Source: Bacteroidaceae bacterium
Lineage (GTDB): Bacteria > Bacteroidota > Bacteroidia > Bacteroidales > Bacteroidaceae
Direction: 5' to 3'
Assembly (NCBI GenBank): GCA_024398475.1
Contig: JAKSJB010000002.1
Location: 62,001-126,000, forward strand
DNA length: 64,000 bases
Shown: positions 8,743-14,984 of the stretch, one piece after another
Position numbering within the stretch: the stretch's first letter is position 1
Layout of the letters: each line of letters begins with the position of its first letter
The notes under the pieces: model-generated
Told to the model about the DNA's origin: nothing
Seen by the model: the letters and a program-made list of their open reading frames with translations, nothing else
Databases searched by the model: none
Position numbers and translations under genes: made by a program

Positions 8743-9915
8743 ATGGAAGTAAAAATCATCAACAATCGTCCTGTTAAAATCTGGACAAGCAATGTAGAGG
8801 AATCTGCAATGCGTCAGATTGAGAACCTGACTACCCTTCCCTTCCTTTATCATCACCTTGCCATTATGCCCGATGTTCATGCTGGTATGGGAATGCCTAT
8901 CGGTGGTGTACTTGCTTGCGATGGAGCAGTAATACCAAATGCAGTAGGCGTTGATATTGGCTGTGGAATGTGTGCGGTCAAAACAAACTGGAAAGTAGAA
9001 GACTTGCCAACACATGTTATTCGTAAAGAAATTATGAAAGGCATTCGAGAGAGAATACCCCTCGGAATGGATCATCACAAGGATGCCCAGGACGAAAAGT
9101 ATCTGCCACAAGGACACGATATTGATAAATTGGAGGTAGTAAAACGTCGTCAGAACTCAATCCTCCATGAGGTTGGTACACTCGGTGGTGGAAATCACTT
9201 CATCGAACTTCAGAAAGATGAAGACGGAACACTTTGGATTATGATCCACTCTGGTTCACGAAACCTTGGCAAACAAGTTGGTGACTATTATAATCACCTT
9301 GCAGCTTCTCTCAATGAGAAATGGCATTCTGTTGTCTCACCAGAGATTCACCTTCCTTTCCTTGCTCATGGAACAAGAGAGTTCGGTATGTACTGGAATG
9401 AAATGAAATACTGCATCGATTTCGCTCTCTGCAACCGTCAGTTAATGATGGAACGCATACAGGAAGTCATTGCAGATTCTCTGAAAGGCATTGAGTTTGA
9501 ACCAATGATTAACATTGCACACAACTATGCAGCCTTTGAACATCACTTCGGCAAGGATGTGATTGTTCACCGCAAGGGAGCAACACTTGCTCGTGAAGGT
9601 GTGACTGGAATCATACCTGGTTCACAAGGTACAGCTTCATACATTGTAGAAGGGCTTGGTAATCCTGATTCTTTCTGTTCTTGTTCACATGGCGCAGGAC
9701 GTGTACTGTCACGAAAAGCGGCTATCAAAACATTGAATATGGCTGATGAGGTTAGACAACTGGAGGCAAAAGGCATCGTACATGCAATCCGCTGTCAAGA
9801 CGATATGCAGGAAGCATCTGGTGCTTACAAAGATATTGAAGAGGTTATTGCAAACGAACTTGATTTGGTCAAAATAAAGACCAGATTGTTGCCAATAGCC
9901 GTAATCAAGGGATAA
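8743..9915 (+). CDS. rtcB: RtcB-family RNA 3'-phosphate/5'-OH ligase
   Basis: A 390-residue RNA-splicing ligase. RtcB joins RNA 2',3'-cyclic phosphate or 3'-phosphate ends to 5'-OH ends using GTP and Mn2+. Visible active-site parts are Asp71 and Cys74 in GVDIGCGM, the metal-binding histidines in GGGNHFIEL and MIHSGSRNLG, HNYAAFEHH, and the guanylylated histidine His316 in SCSHGAGR. The C-terminus RCQDDMQEASGAYKDIEEV is typical. The gene is divergent from the WYL regulator and lies directly upstream of the tRNA-like array and the RING-like gene, which fits a role in repairing cut tRNA. It is not a housekeeping archease-type locus. The reading frame is intact. Confidence 0.96.
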   Translation: MEVKIINNRPVKIWTSNVEESAMRQIENLTTLPFLYHHLAIMPDVHAGMGMPIGGVLACDGAVIPNAVGVDIGCGMCAVKTNWKVEDLPTHVIRKEIMKGIRERIPLGMDHHKDAQDEKYLPQGHDIDKLEVVKRRQNSILHEVGTLGGGNHFIELQKDEDGTLWIMIHSGSRNLGKQVGDYYNHLAASLNEKWHSVVSPEIHLPFLAHGTREFGMYWNEMKYCIDFALCNRQLMMERIQEVIADSLKGIEFEPMINIAHNYAAFEHHFGKDVIVHRKGATLAREGVTGIIPGSQGTASYIVEGLGNPDSFCSCSHGAGRVLSRKAAIKTLNMADEVRQLEAKGIVHAIRCQDDMQEASGAYKDIEEVIANELDLVKIKTRLLPIAVIKG

Positions 9916-9976
9916 AATCGAAGAAATTTCACTCTAAAATGAATTTTCCAAGAAGTTGTCCCACGATTTGAAACAA

Positions 9977-9996
9977 GGTGCAGATAATTTTGCACC
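9977..9996 (+). promoter_or_regulatory. Hairpin overlapping a possible promoter before the RNA array
   Basis: GGTGCA (9977-9982) pairs with TGCACC (9991-9996). The loop contains TAATTTTG (9985-9992), which matches the TAnnTTTG -7 box. It could start a separate transcript for the RNA array about 20 bases before element A. A spaced TTTG -33 is not at the usual distance, so this is tentative. Confidence 0.4.
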
Positions 9997-10010
9997 CAGA
10001 ACCAAAAATA

Positions 10011-10098
10011 AGTCTCATGGTAGAGCCATGATGTCAGGAACGGAGGCCGTTTAGAAATAAGCGAGATGAGGAGGTTCGAATCCTTCCGCCATGAGACT
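10011..10098 (+). ncRNA. tRNA-like element A
   Basis: A 10-bp perfect outer stem, AGTCTCATGG with CCATGAGACT (10089-10098), encloses a hairpin AACGG/CCGTT (10039-10051) and a tRNA T arm (GGAGG, loop TTCGAAT, CCTTC at 10070-10086). A run of seven T follows, as in a terminator. No D arm or anticodon arm of normal shape is present and the outer stem is longer than the 7 bp of a tRNA. It opens the array. Confidence 0.65.
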
Positions 10099-10110
10099 TT
10101 TTTTCAAAAT

Positions 10111-10199
10111 GCGGCGGTATAAATAGCAACGTAATTGCCTCTAGGCTCAAAGTTTGCTTACATCCAAGGAAATTGCAGGTTCGAATCCTGTCCGCCGCT
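10111..10199 (+). ncRNA. tRNA-like element B with inserted box motif
   Basis: A 7-bp acceptor stem GCGGCGG/CCGCCGC with discriminator T, and a normal T arm (GCAGG, TTCGAAT, CCTGT). The D arm is missing or degenerate. In place of the anticodon arm is AGCAA, AATTGCC (10133-10139), a 4-nt loop, GGCTCAA (10144-10150) and TTGCT: the outer AGCAA/TTGCT stem, the two boxes and an inner GCC/GGC closing stem. It is the most diverged copy. Confidence 0.7.
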
Positions 10200-10204
10200 C
10201 AAAT

Positions 10205-10272
10205 GACGGTCAAGTGAATCTTACTTCTCTAAGGTTTATGCAAAGATCAGTAATAGATTTACAATTACCGTC
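10205..10272 (+). ncRNA. Y-like hairpin L1 (box order GGTCAAG...CAATTACC)
   Basis: The outer stem GACGGT (10205-10210) pairs with ACCGTC (10267-10272). Inside are CAAG, a 7-nt stem TGAATCT/AGATTTA (10215-10221 with 10255-10261), the box TACTTC and a loop of about 27 nt, then CAATT before the outer stem closes. It stands between tRNA-like elements B and C. The asymmetric internal loop between two helices recalls the Ro-binding helix of Y RNAs, but the bases differ. Confidence 0.7.
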
Positions 10273-10279
10273 TCACTAT

Positions 10280-10397
10280 GGTCCGGTAGCTCAACTGGTA
10301 GAGCAAAGTATTTTGAGTTGAAATTGCCTTTTCTAAGAGGCCAACTAGCTCATACTACGAGACACTTGTGTCGTCGGTTCGACTCCGACCCAGACCC
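10280..10397 (+). ncRNA. tRNA-like element C with inserted box motif
   Basis: Acceptor GGTCCGG pairs with CCAGACC with one mismatch. The D arm is normal (GCTC, AACTGGTA, GAGC), as is the T arm (GTCGG, TTCGACT, CCGAC), and a GACAC/GTGTC hairpin forms a long variable arm. The anticodon arm is extended: AGTA/TACT, then TGAGTTG/TAGCTCA (7 bp with wobbles), AATTGCC (10322-10328), a 10-nt loop and GGCCAAC (10339-10345). TTTTGAG at 10311-10317 resembles an anticodon loop reading TTG. Confidence 0.75.
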
Positions 10398-10405
10398 CAC
10401 GAAAT

Positions 10406-10528
10406 GGTGCGGTAGCTCAAATGGATAGAGCAGGCGATCGCGTTCTGCTTTTCAATTACCGCTAAAATGACGGTCAAGGATAGCATCCTTCTATCATCAG
10501 GTTGCAGGTTCGAATCCTGCCCGCACCA
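10406..10528 (+). ncRNA. tRNA-like element D with inserted box motif
   Basis: A perfect acceptor stem GGTGCGG/CCGCACC with discriminator A, a normal D arm (GCTC, AAATGGATA, GAGC) and a perfect T arm (GCAGG, TTCGAAT, CCTGC). The lower anticodon stem can form between GGCGAT and ATCATC with one mismatch. Above it, TGCTTTT and GATAGCA flank CAATTACC (10453-10460), a short loop closed by ACCG/CGGT, and GGTCAAG (10472-10478). It is the clearest example of a tRNA body with a 50-60 nt insert in its anticodon arm. Confidence 0.78.
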
Positions 10529-10532
10529 CTAT

Positions 10533-10609
10533 AGAGAAGGTCAAGAACAGCTTACTTCTTACGATCTTACGCTAAAGAGGCTCCAAATAGCTGTTTCAAT
10601 TACCTTTCT
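10533..10609 (+). ncRNA. Y-like hairpin L2
   Basis: The box GGTCAAG (10539-10545) is followed by a perfect 7-bp stem AACAGCT/AGCTGTT (10546-10552 with 10589-10595), the box TACTTC (10553-10558), a 30-nt loop and CAATTACC (10597-10604). The outer stem AGAAGGT/ACCTTTCT has one bulge. The stem sequence shares nothing with L1, but the pairing is kept. Confidence 0.72.
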
Positions 10610-10614
10610 AACTT

Positions 10615-10735
10615 GCTGCGATAGCTCAGTTGGTAGAGCAATAGATTTGATTGTGAAAGAATTTCCTTATGGACTAACTACCACATACTTCAGTTGTAGT
10701 CCTATGGGTCGCAGGTTCGAGCCCTGCTCGCAGCT
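10615..10735 (+). ncRNA. tRNA-like element E with inserted box motif
   Basis: A perfect acceptor stem GCTGCGA/TCGCAGC with discriminator T, a normal D arm (GCTC, AGTTGGTA, GAGC) and T arm (GCAGG, TTCGAGC, CCTGC). The base of an anticodon stem, ATAG/CTAT, remains. The insert has AATTTCC (10660-10666), a 4-nt loop, GGACTAAC (10671-10678), a partial stem TGTG/CACA and TACTTC (10686-10691). TTGTGA near 10651 looks like an interrupted His-type GTG anticodon loop. Confidence 0.75.
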
Positions 10736-10743
10736 CACAGAAA

Positions 10744-10889
10744 TGAGGTCTAAGTTAAACTTACTTCAAGCAGAGAGTCCAATCCGCAAACAACTAGGAT
10801 GTAGGCTTATAAGCAGCCATCATCTAAGGAGTGCGTTAAAGCTCACTAGTCAAGGAAATGGGCATGGATATAGTTTTCCAATTACCTCA
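10744..10889 (+). ncRNA. Y-like hairpin L3 with a long loop
   Basis: The outer stem TGAGGT/ACCTCA (10744-10749 with 10884-10889) encloses GGTCTAAG, TTAAACT, TACTTC (10761-10766) and, after a loop of about 105 nt, AGTTTT and CCAATTACC. AAACT/AGTTT pair. The large loop may hold a further domain that I could not fold by eye. Confidence 0.6.
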
Positions 10890-10902
10890 CAATTATTAAC
10901 AT

Positions 10903-10977
10903 GGTTAAAGAGTGACATACTTCATTTGCTCCTAATGTAAGGCAGACCTGCAACCCTGTCGCTGTCGCTCAATTACC
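10903..10977 (+). ncRNA. Y-like hairpin L4
   Basis: GGTTAAAG (10903-10910) is followed by the 7-bp stem AGTGACA/TGTCGCT (10911-10917 with 10963-10969), TACTTC (10918-10923) and CAATTACC (10970-10977). It ends 18 bases before the start of the RING-like gene, so it may also affect translation of that gene. Confidence 0.68.
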
Positions 10978-10995
10978 TTTTAAATTATTACTATA

Positions 10996-13260
10996 ATGAA
11001 CAAGACATTGACAAAAGTCGCTTTGCGCTATCGCGCAGTGTTCCTCGACATCAATCGCGAGAACATCGACAAAAATTCTGAGGCTACCGTACCTGTGATG
11101 GCATTTGTAGCACGTTTGAAAGAGAACGGTTTCTGCGTAAGTGAGGAACTGCTCCATGCACTTAATGCAGTTTCGGCAGACACTCTCGCTGAAATCACAG
11201 AGTGCATCAATGATGTTATGGGAGTAAATCTTAACTGGGCTTCACTTGTAAAGGGTTGGAATGTTCCAACTGGCGAATCGTACGCAGACCATTTCCTCAC
11301 ATGGGTCACAAACATCTTTGGTGGAGAAAAAGCTGGATTCAAAGGAACAACACTTCAATGTGGCCACTTCATTCCTGAAGGAACATTCCCATTGGAGCGT
11401 TACAATGGTTGTCCATTCTGTGGTACTCCATTCGAGACAGCTGATTTTGTCTATAAAGGACAGGGAAACAAACTGAAGGAACTTCGCTTGTTTACAGATG
11501 CTGACATGAAGAAGACCTTTGCCTCACTCCTCGCTTCTGCTACTCCTTTGGATGCGACACAGAAGGATTCTCTGGAGTTGCTACTTTCTCAATACGAATT
11601 GCCAGCAGATGAAGACATTACCATGAAGGAAACTGCAATGTTGGTTATCAAGACAATGGTAAACCAAGGCAATGCGAAGAAGGCATCAACTTTGTTGAAG
11701 ACTCCTACAGACGTTCTTCGTTATTTGTGGTTCGAAAAGACTGGTTACGTACAGATTATTGAGCCAAAGACTCTTGTTGCTCATGCAAAGAAAATGTACT
11801 ACCACATGTTCGGTCCACTTGACAAGGGTGCCGATGCAGCAAAAGACATGAAGCAGAAACTCATGCTGAAGTATGACCGCAAGGCATGTCTGCGTGTTGC
11901 TCAATGGATGAATGCTATTCCCATGTCAGCAAAGCAGGCATCAGAGAATATGAATCCTAAGCGAGGAATGTGGGTTCGAATGATCCGAGCTCTGCGTCTG
12001 GGTGAATACTCACGCAAGCAAGGTATGGAACATCTTGCTGAGATACTTGATGTGTTCTACAAAGAGAATTACACAACATGGCAAGGACGAGTTGACAAAG
12101 CTCGTTCAGAGAATGATGCAGATAAGACTATTGATTTGCTCAAAGAACGTCCAGGTCTTTTTGCTCGCTGTCTGTTTGCAACAATGTTGCGTTTTGGCAA
12201 TGATAATGTTTTGGCTGCATTCGATGAGATTTCAGACAAACTCCCGGCTCGTCTTCTTTTGTCTCTTGGTAATGCTGCAGAGAACTACTTCGATACAAAA
12301 GAGACACGTTTGGCTCGTCCAATTACAGGTGTAACTCATCGTATTCCGTCAAACAAGCTGTTGGCTCTATACGATGAAGATATGAGAAACCAGATGGTGA
12401 AAGATGTGATGGAAATATACAAGTCGTCTATGGAGCGTCGTTTTGCTGCCCAGAAGACAGAGTCAAAGACCATCTACATCGATCCTGCACTCTACAATAT
12501 ACCTGTAAGTGTAGGAGATCGTGCCACAACTATTCAAGACACTTTATGTGCCTTGATGGGTACACGATTCCCTGTCGATGGTGATGCTGTCCGCCTCTTC
12601 CTGCAATGGGGAAAGGGTTTACATGCACAACATCTTGATATGGATTTGAGCTGTCGTATCTCTTTGCCAGACAATAAGATTGCTGAGTGTGCTTATTACA
12701 AACTCACTTGTGTTGGTGCTAAACACTCAGGGGACATCCGTTCAATTCCAGAAATGGTAGGAACGGCAGAGTACATCGAATTATCATTACCTGAATTAGA
12801 GGCTGCTAATGCAAAGTATGTAACGTTCACTTGTAATGCATATTCATGTGAGTCTCTCTCCCCTAACCTTGTTGTCGGTTGGATGGACTCTGCAAATCCT
12901 ATGAAGATTTCAGAGAAGACAGGAGTTGCGTACGACCCTTCTTGTGTGCAGCACATGGTTCGTGTCAGCGAGGGCAATCTGTCTAAAGGATTGGTATTCG
13001 GGGTTCTTGATGTCGCTAAACGAGAGATCATCTGGCTTGAAATGCCATTCACTGCTCAAACTCTTCGTGGAGCTGACAGTACATCCATTGAGGCCTTACT
13101 TCACAAGCTCGAAAACAAATTGTCAGTGGGGGAACTCATCGACATGAAAGCCAAGGCTCAAAATCTGGAGTTCGTTACTAATGCCGTTGAAGCTGACGAA
13201 TCATACACTTATGAGTGGGCATTAAATCCTGCTGATGTAACAAAGCTGCTAAATATATAA
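10996..13260 (+). CDS. RING-like zinc-finger protein with helical repeat region, RtcB-associated
   Basis: A 754-residue protein. After about 115 residues there is a compact zinc-finger pattern, C122-x-H124, then C139-x2-C142 (QCGHF..GCPFCGTPF), like the second half of a RING or treble-clef finger. Residues about 200-440 are rich in short helices and may form HEAT/TROVE-like repeats. The last 230 residues look beta-rich and globular. It may belong with the RING proteins named MXAN_6230/SCO0854, but I could not check this. It starts 18 bases after the last RNA hairpin and lies between RNA elements, so it is the best candidate for the protein that binds the repeated RNA motif. No signal peptide or membrane segment is seen, so it should be cytoplasmic. 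Confidence 0.6.
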   Translation: MNKTLTKVALRYRAVFLDINRENIDKNSEATVPVMAFVARLKENGFCVSEELLHALNAVSADTLAEITECINDVMGVNLNWASLVKGWNVPTGESYADHFLTWVTNIFGGEKAGFKGTTLQCGHFIPEGTFPLERYNGCPFCGTPFETADFVYKGQGNKLKELRLFTDADMKKTFASLLASATPLDATQKDSLELLLSQYELPADEDITMKETAMLVIKTMVNQGNAKKASTLLKTPTDVLRYLWFEKTGYVQIIEPKTLVAHAKKMYYHMFGPLDKGADAAKDMKQKLMLKYDRKACLRVAQWMNAIPMSAKQASENMNPKRGMWVRMIRALRLGEYSRKQGMEHLAEILDVFYKENYTTWQGRVDKARSENDADKTIDLLKERPGLFARCLFATMLRFGNDNVLAAFDEISDKLPARLLLSLGNAAENYFDTKETRLARPITGVTHRIPSNKLLALYDEDMRNQMVKDVMEIYKSSMERRFAAQKTESKTIYIDPALYNIPVSVGDRATTIQDTLCALMGTRFPVDGDAVRLFLQWGKGLHAQHLDMDLSCRISLPDNKIAECAYYKLTCVGAKHSGDIRSIPEMVGTAEYIELSLPELEAANAKYVTFTCNAYSCESLSPNLVVGWMDSANPMKISEKTGVAYDPSCVQHMVRVSEGNLSKGLVFGVLDVAKREIIWLEMPFTAQTLRGADSTSIEALLHKLENKLSVGELIDMKAKAQNLEFVTNAVEADESYTYEWALNPADVTKLLNI

Positions 13261-13267
13261 CATTATA

Positions 13268-13359
13268 AATGCAAGGCTTATCCAAGTGTTCAAAGGAGGC
13301 GCGATAACTTCAAGCTTGGCAAGCTCCCTGCGTCGGTTAGAATCCGACAGTCTTGCATT
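13268..13359 (+). ncRNA. tRNA-like element F
   Basis: Eight bases after the stop of the RING-like gene, AATGCAAGGCT (13268-13278) pairs with AGTCTTGCATT (13349-13359) over 11 bp with one G-U. Inside are a hairpin AGCTT/AAGCT and a T arm (GTCGG, loop TTAGAAT, CCGAC) joined directly to the long stem. Like element A it lacks D and normal anticodon arms and lacks the GGTCAAG/CAATTACC boxes. A and F therefore bracket the array and the RING-like gene. Confidence 0.6.
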
Positions 13360-13374
13360 CTTATACTTATCAAT

Positions 13375-13590
13375 ATGAAGAAGAGATTAGCAAAAAAGGC
13401 TTTAAAAGGGCCGTATTATCAAATCTGGAAGAATCCAAGAACAGACAAAGAGATTTGGGTTCCACGTAACGGACGCTGTTGGTGTATTATCCAAAGAACA
13501 TGTTATTATTGGGGGCATCCAGAATGGATTGAGGAAATGACAAATGACATCGTAAATTCGGCTTCGGAAGGTAGTGAATCTGCAGAATAA
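13375..13590 (+). CDS. Small basic Trp/Cys-rich hypothetical protein
   Basis: A 71-residue frame starting 15 bases after tRNA-like element F. The N-terminus is basic (KKRLAKKALKG), the middle is rich in Trp, Cys and Tyr (NGRCWCIIQRTCYYWGHPEW) and the tail is acidic. The composition is protein-like and unlike random frame, and it is on the same strand as rtcB and the RING-like gene. The ribosome site is weak. I do not recognise the family. It may be a further member of the repair module or an RNA-binding accessory protein. Confidence 0.5.
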   Translation: MKKRLAKKALKGPYYQIWKNPRTDKEIWVPRNGRCWCIIQRTCYYWGHPEWIEEMTNDIVNSASEGSESAE

Positions 13591-13692
13591 TTACCCTTAC
13601 AAAGGAGAAAAACAGCTCATAAAACAATGGAGAAACTGGCAAAAGATGGGTTTCATAGAAAAAATAGCATGTAAAAATGAAGATTTTTTGAA

Positions 13693-13729
13693 CTACGCAA
13701 AAAGACTTCGTTCTAATTTAGTAGCTTTG
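13693..13729 (+). promoter_or_regulatory. Second promoter with a degenerate copy of the operator
   Basis: CTACGCAA (13693-13700), spacer AAAGA and CTTCGTTC (13706-13713) repeat the 8-5-8 operator with an exact left half, the same spacer as O2 and a worn right half. After exactly 8 bases, as at rtcB, comes the -7 box TAGCTTTG (13722-13729). This ties the downstream small ORF and WYL-less paralogue to the same regulator. Confidence 0.65.
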
Positions 13730-13778
13730 CACCCGCTTTTGAGCAACTAATTGAATTATAACAAGAATCCTATAAGGA

Positions 13779-13937
13779 ATGAAACTATTTGCATACATAA
13801 CATCACAATCTTTCTCTCAGAGCTATCGACGCTTTGAGCAGAACAGTTATGTACATACATTTAGTGAATATTCACGCGCAAGCGGTATAGGATTCCCATA
13901 TCATACACGACATAGTTATTTCTATCAGGCAACATAA
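13779..13937 (+). CDS. 52-residue aromatic small ORF
   Basis: The ATG at 13779 has TAAGGA just upstream and lies 50 bases after the -7 box at 13722-13729. The peptide begins MKLFAYITSQSFSQSYRRF and is rich in Tyr, Phe, Ser and His, with no membrane segment. Its position, first after an operator-controlled promoter and before the WYL-less paralogue, suggests a translated leader or small effector. I do not recognise it. Confidence 0.45.
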   Translation: MKLFAYITSQSFSQSYRRFEQNSYVHTFSEYSRASGIGFPYHTRHSYFYQAT

Positions 13938-14030
13938 TATGCCTTTGTGAATTTAACTCATAATGATAGTTGGAAGATCCTTACCGGAATTTCCAACTAT
14001 TTTTTTACACTCTATAATGAAGAAACAACT

Positions 14031-14444
14031 ATGCCAGCAAATAAGAATGCCTTGATCAGGTACAAAACGATTGATAATTGTCTAAGAAATAAATATAGAA
14101 GATGGACTCTGGATGATCTCGTAGAAGCTTGTTGTGATGCTCTCTATGATATGGAAGGAATCAAAAAAGGTGTCTGTGCAAGAACTGTACAGATGGACAT
14201 CCAGATAATGAGGTCAGACAAATTAGGCTACTACGCCCCTATTGAGGTTTACGACAGAATCTACTACAGATACTCAGACCCCGATTACTCTATCACCAGG
14301 AACCCTTTATCTTTGGACGATTGTAATCTTATCAAAGAAGCAATATCTCTTTTGGGAAACAAAGAGAATCCAGACAAAGAAGAGACTGTCAAAGTCCTCT
14401 CTAAGGTTCAGAACAGGCTGATGACTCTCCTGAACTTCGTATAA
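14031..14444 (+). CDS. WYL-less paralogue of the rtcB-side regulator (HTH only)
   Basis: A 137-residue protein whose first 100 residues are clearly paralogous to the regulator at 7425-8474: both start MPANKNALIRYKTIDNCLRN and share the RKYRRWTL..DLVEAC helix-turn-helix and the YRYSDPDYSIT segment. It stops before the WYL domain. The ATG at 14031 matches the paralogue's start; a longer frame from 13947 adds unrelated residues. It could compete for the operators or form mixed dimers with the full-length protein. Its promoter carries a copy of the same operator. Confidence 0.8.
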   Translation: MPANKNALIRYKTIDNCLRNKYRRWTLDDLVEACCDALYDMEGIKKGVCARTVQMDIQIMRSDKLGYYAPIEVYDRIYYRYSDPDYSITRNPLSLDDCNLIKEAISLLGNKENPDKEETVKVLSKVQNRLMTLLNFV

Positions 14445-14448
14445 AAGC

Positions 14449-14488
14449 AAGACTCCCTTTCAAACAGCAATGTTAGAAAAGGAGTCTT
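14449..14488. terminator. Convergent terminator between the paralogue and the tRNA array
   Basis: AAGACTCC (14449-14456) pairs with GGAGTCTT (14481-14488), with TTT/AAA extending the stem inward. It separates the plus-strand gene ending at 14444 from the minus-strand tRNA array ending at 14498. Confidence 0.7.
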
Positions 14489-14497
14489 AGCTTTATG

Positions 14498-14571
14498 TGA
14501 CTCATGAGAGATTCGAACTCCCGATCTCAGCGTTCGTAGCGCTACGTTCTATCCAACTGAACTAATGAGCC
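14498..14571 (-). tRNA. tRNA-Arg (ACG), last of the array
   Basis: Full cloverleaf: GGCTCAT/ATGAGTC acceptor, D arm GTTC/GAAC, anticodon stem TAGCG/CGCTG with loop CTACGAA, T arm GGGAG/CTCTC with loop TTCGAAT, discriminator A. A second Arg-ACG gene with a different acceptor lies at 15237-15310. Confidence 0.92.
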
Positions 14572-14575
14572 ATTG

Positions 14576-14647
14576 AGCTTCAAGTAGGATTCGAACCTAC
14601 GACCTGCTCATTACAAGTGAGCTGCACTACCGCTGTGCTATTGAAGC
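14576..14647 (-). tRNA. tRNA-Thr (TGT)
   Basis: Acceptor GCTTCAA/TTGAAGC, D arm GCAC/GTGC, anticodon stem GCTCA/TGAGC with loop CTTGTAA, T arm GTAGG/CCTAC. Four bases separate it from the Arg gene. Confidence 0.92.
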
Positions 14648-14653
14648 AGTTTG

Positions 14654-14726
14654 TAGTCGGTACAAGATTCGAACTCGTGTGGGCAGAATGAAAATCTGCA
14701 ATCCTAACCATTTAGATGAACCGACC
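14654..14726 (-). tRNA. tRNA-Glu (TTC)
   Basis: Acceptor GGTCGGT/ACCGACT with a G-U first pair, anticodon stem GCAGA/TCTGC with loop TTTTCAT, T loop TTCGAAT, discriminator A. Confidence 0.9.
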
Positions 14727-14733
14727 ATCTTAG

Positions 14734-14807
14734 GGAGATTGATGGGACTCGAACCCATGACCACCAGTGCCACAAACTGGCGCTCTACCAACTGAGCTAC
14801 AAACTCC
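14734..14807 (-). tRNA. tRNA-His (GTG)
   Basis: Acceptor GAGTTTG/CAATCTC with one T-T mismatch, preceded by the extra G-1 that faces discriminator C, a His-tRNA identity mark. The anticodon loop is TTTGTGG. The acceptor mismatch is unusual for a housekeeping copy. Confidence 0.9.
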
Positions 14808-14813
14808 ATATAG

Positions 14814-14884
14814 TCGCCCCAGAAGGAATCGAACCTTCACTAACAGAGCCAAAACCTGTTGTGCTACCGTTATACCATAGGGCA
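14814..14884 (-). tRNA. tRNA-Gln (TTG)
   Basis: Acceptor TGCCCTA/TGGGGCG with a T-G first pair, anticodon stem ACAGG/TCTGT with loop TTTTGGC, T arm GAAGG/CCTTC, discriminator A. Confidence 0.88.
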
Positions 14885-14892
14885 ATAATTTG

Positions 14893-14974
14893 TCGGAGTG
14901 GGAGGACTCGAACCTCCGAAGTCGAATGACGGCTGATTTACAGTCAGCTCTCGTTGCCGCTGGAGAACACTCCG
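14893..14974 (-). tRNA. tRNA-Tyr (GTA)
   Basis: Acceptor CGGAGTG/CACTCCG, anticodon loop CTGTAAA, a long variable arm as expected for bacterial Tyr tRNA, T arm GGAGG/CCTCC with loop TTCGAGT, discriminator A. Confidence 0.92.
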
Positions 14975-14984
14975 ATTAATTTGG

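Noticed and set aside
10011..10735. Group I or II introns in tRNA
   Set aside because: Inserts are only 50-60 nt and lack any conserved intron core; they instead share a simple two-box hairpin.
10467..10940. 157-codon plus-strand frame across the RNA array
   Set aside because: It runs through tRNA-like elements D and E and hairpins L2 and L3, has no ribosome site and encodes tRNA arms, so its openness follows from RNA structure.
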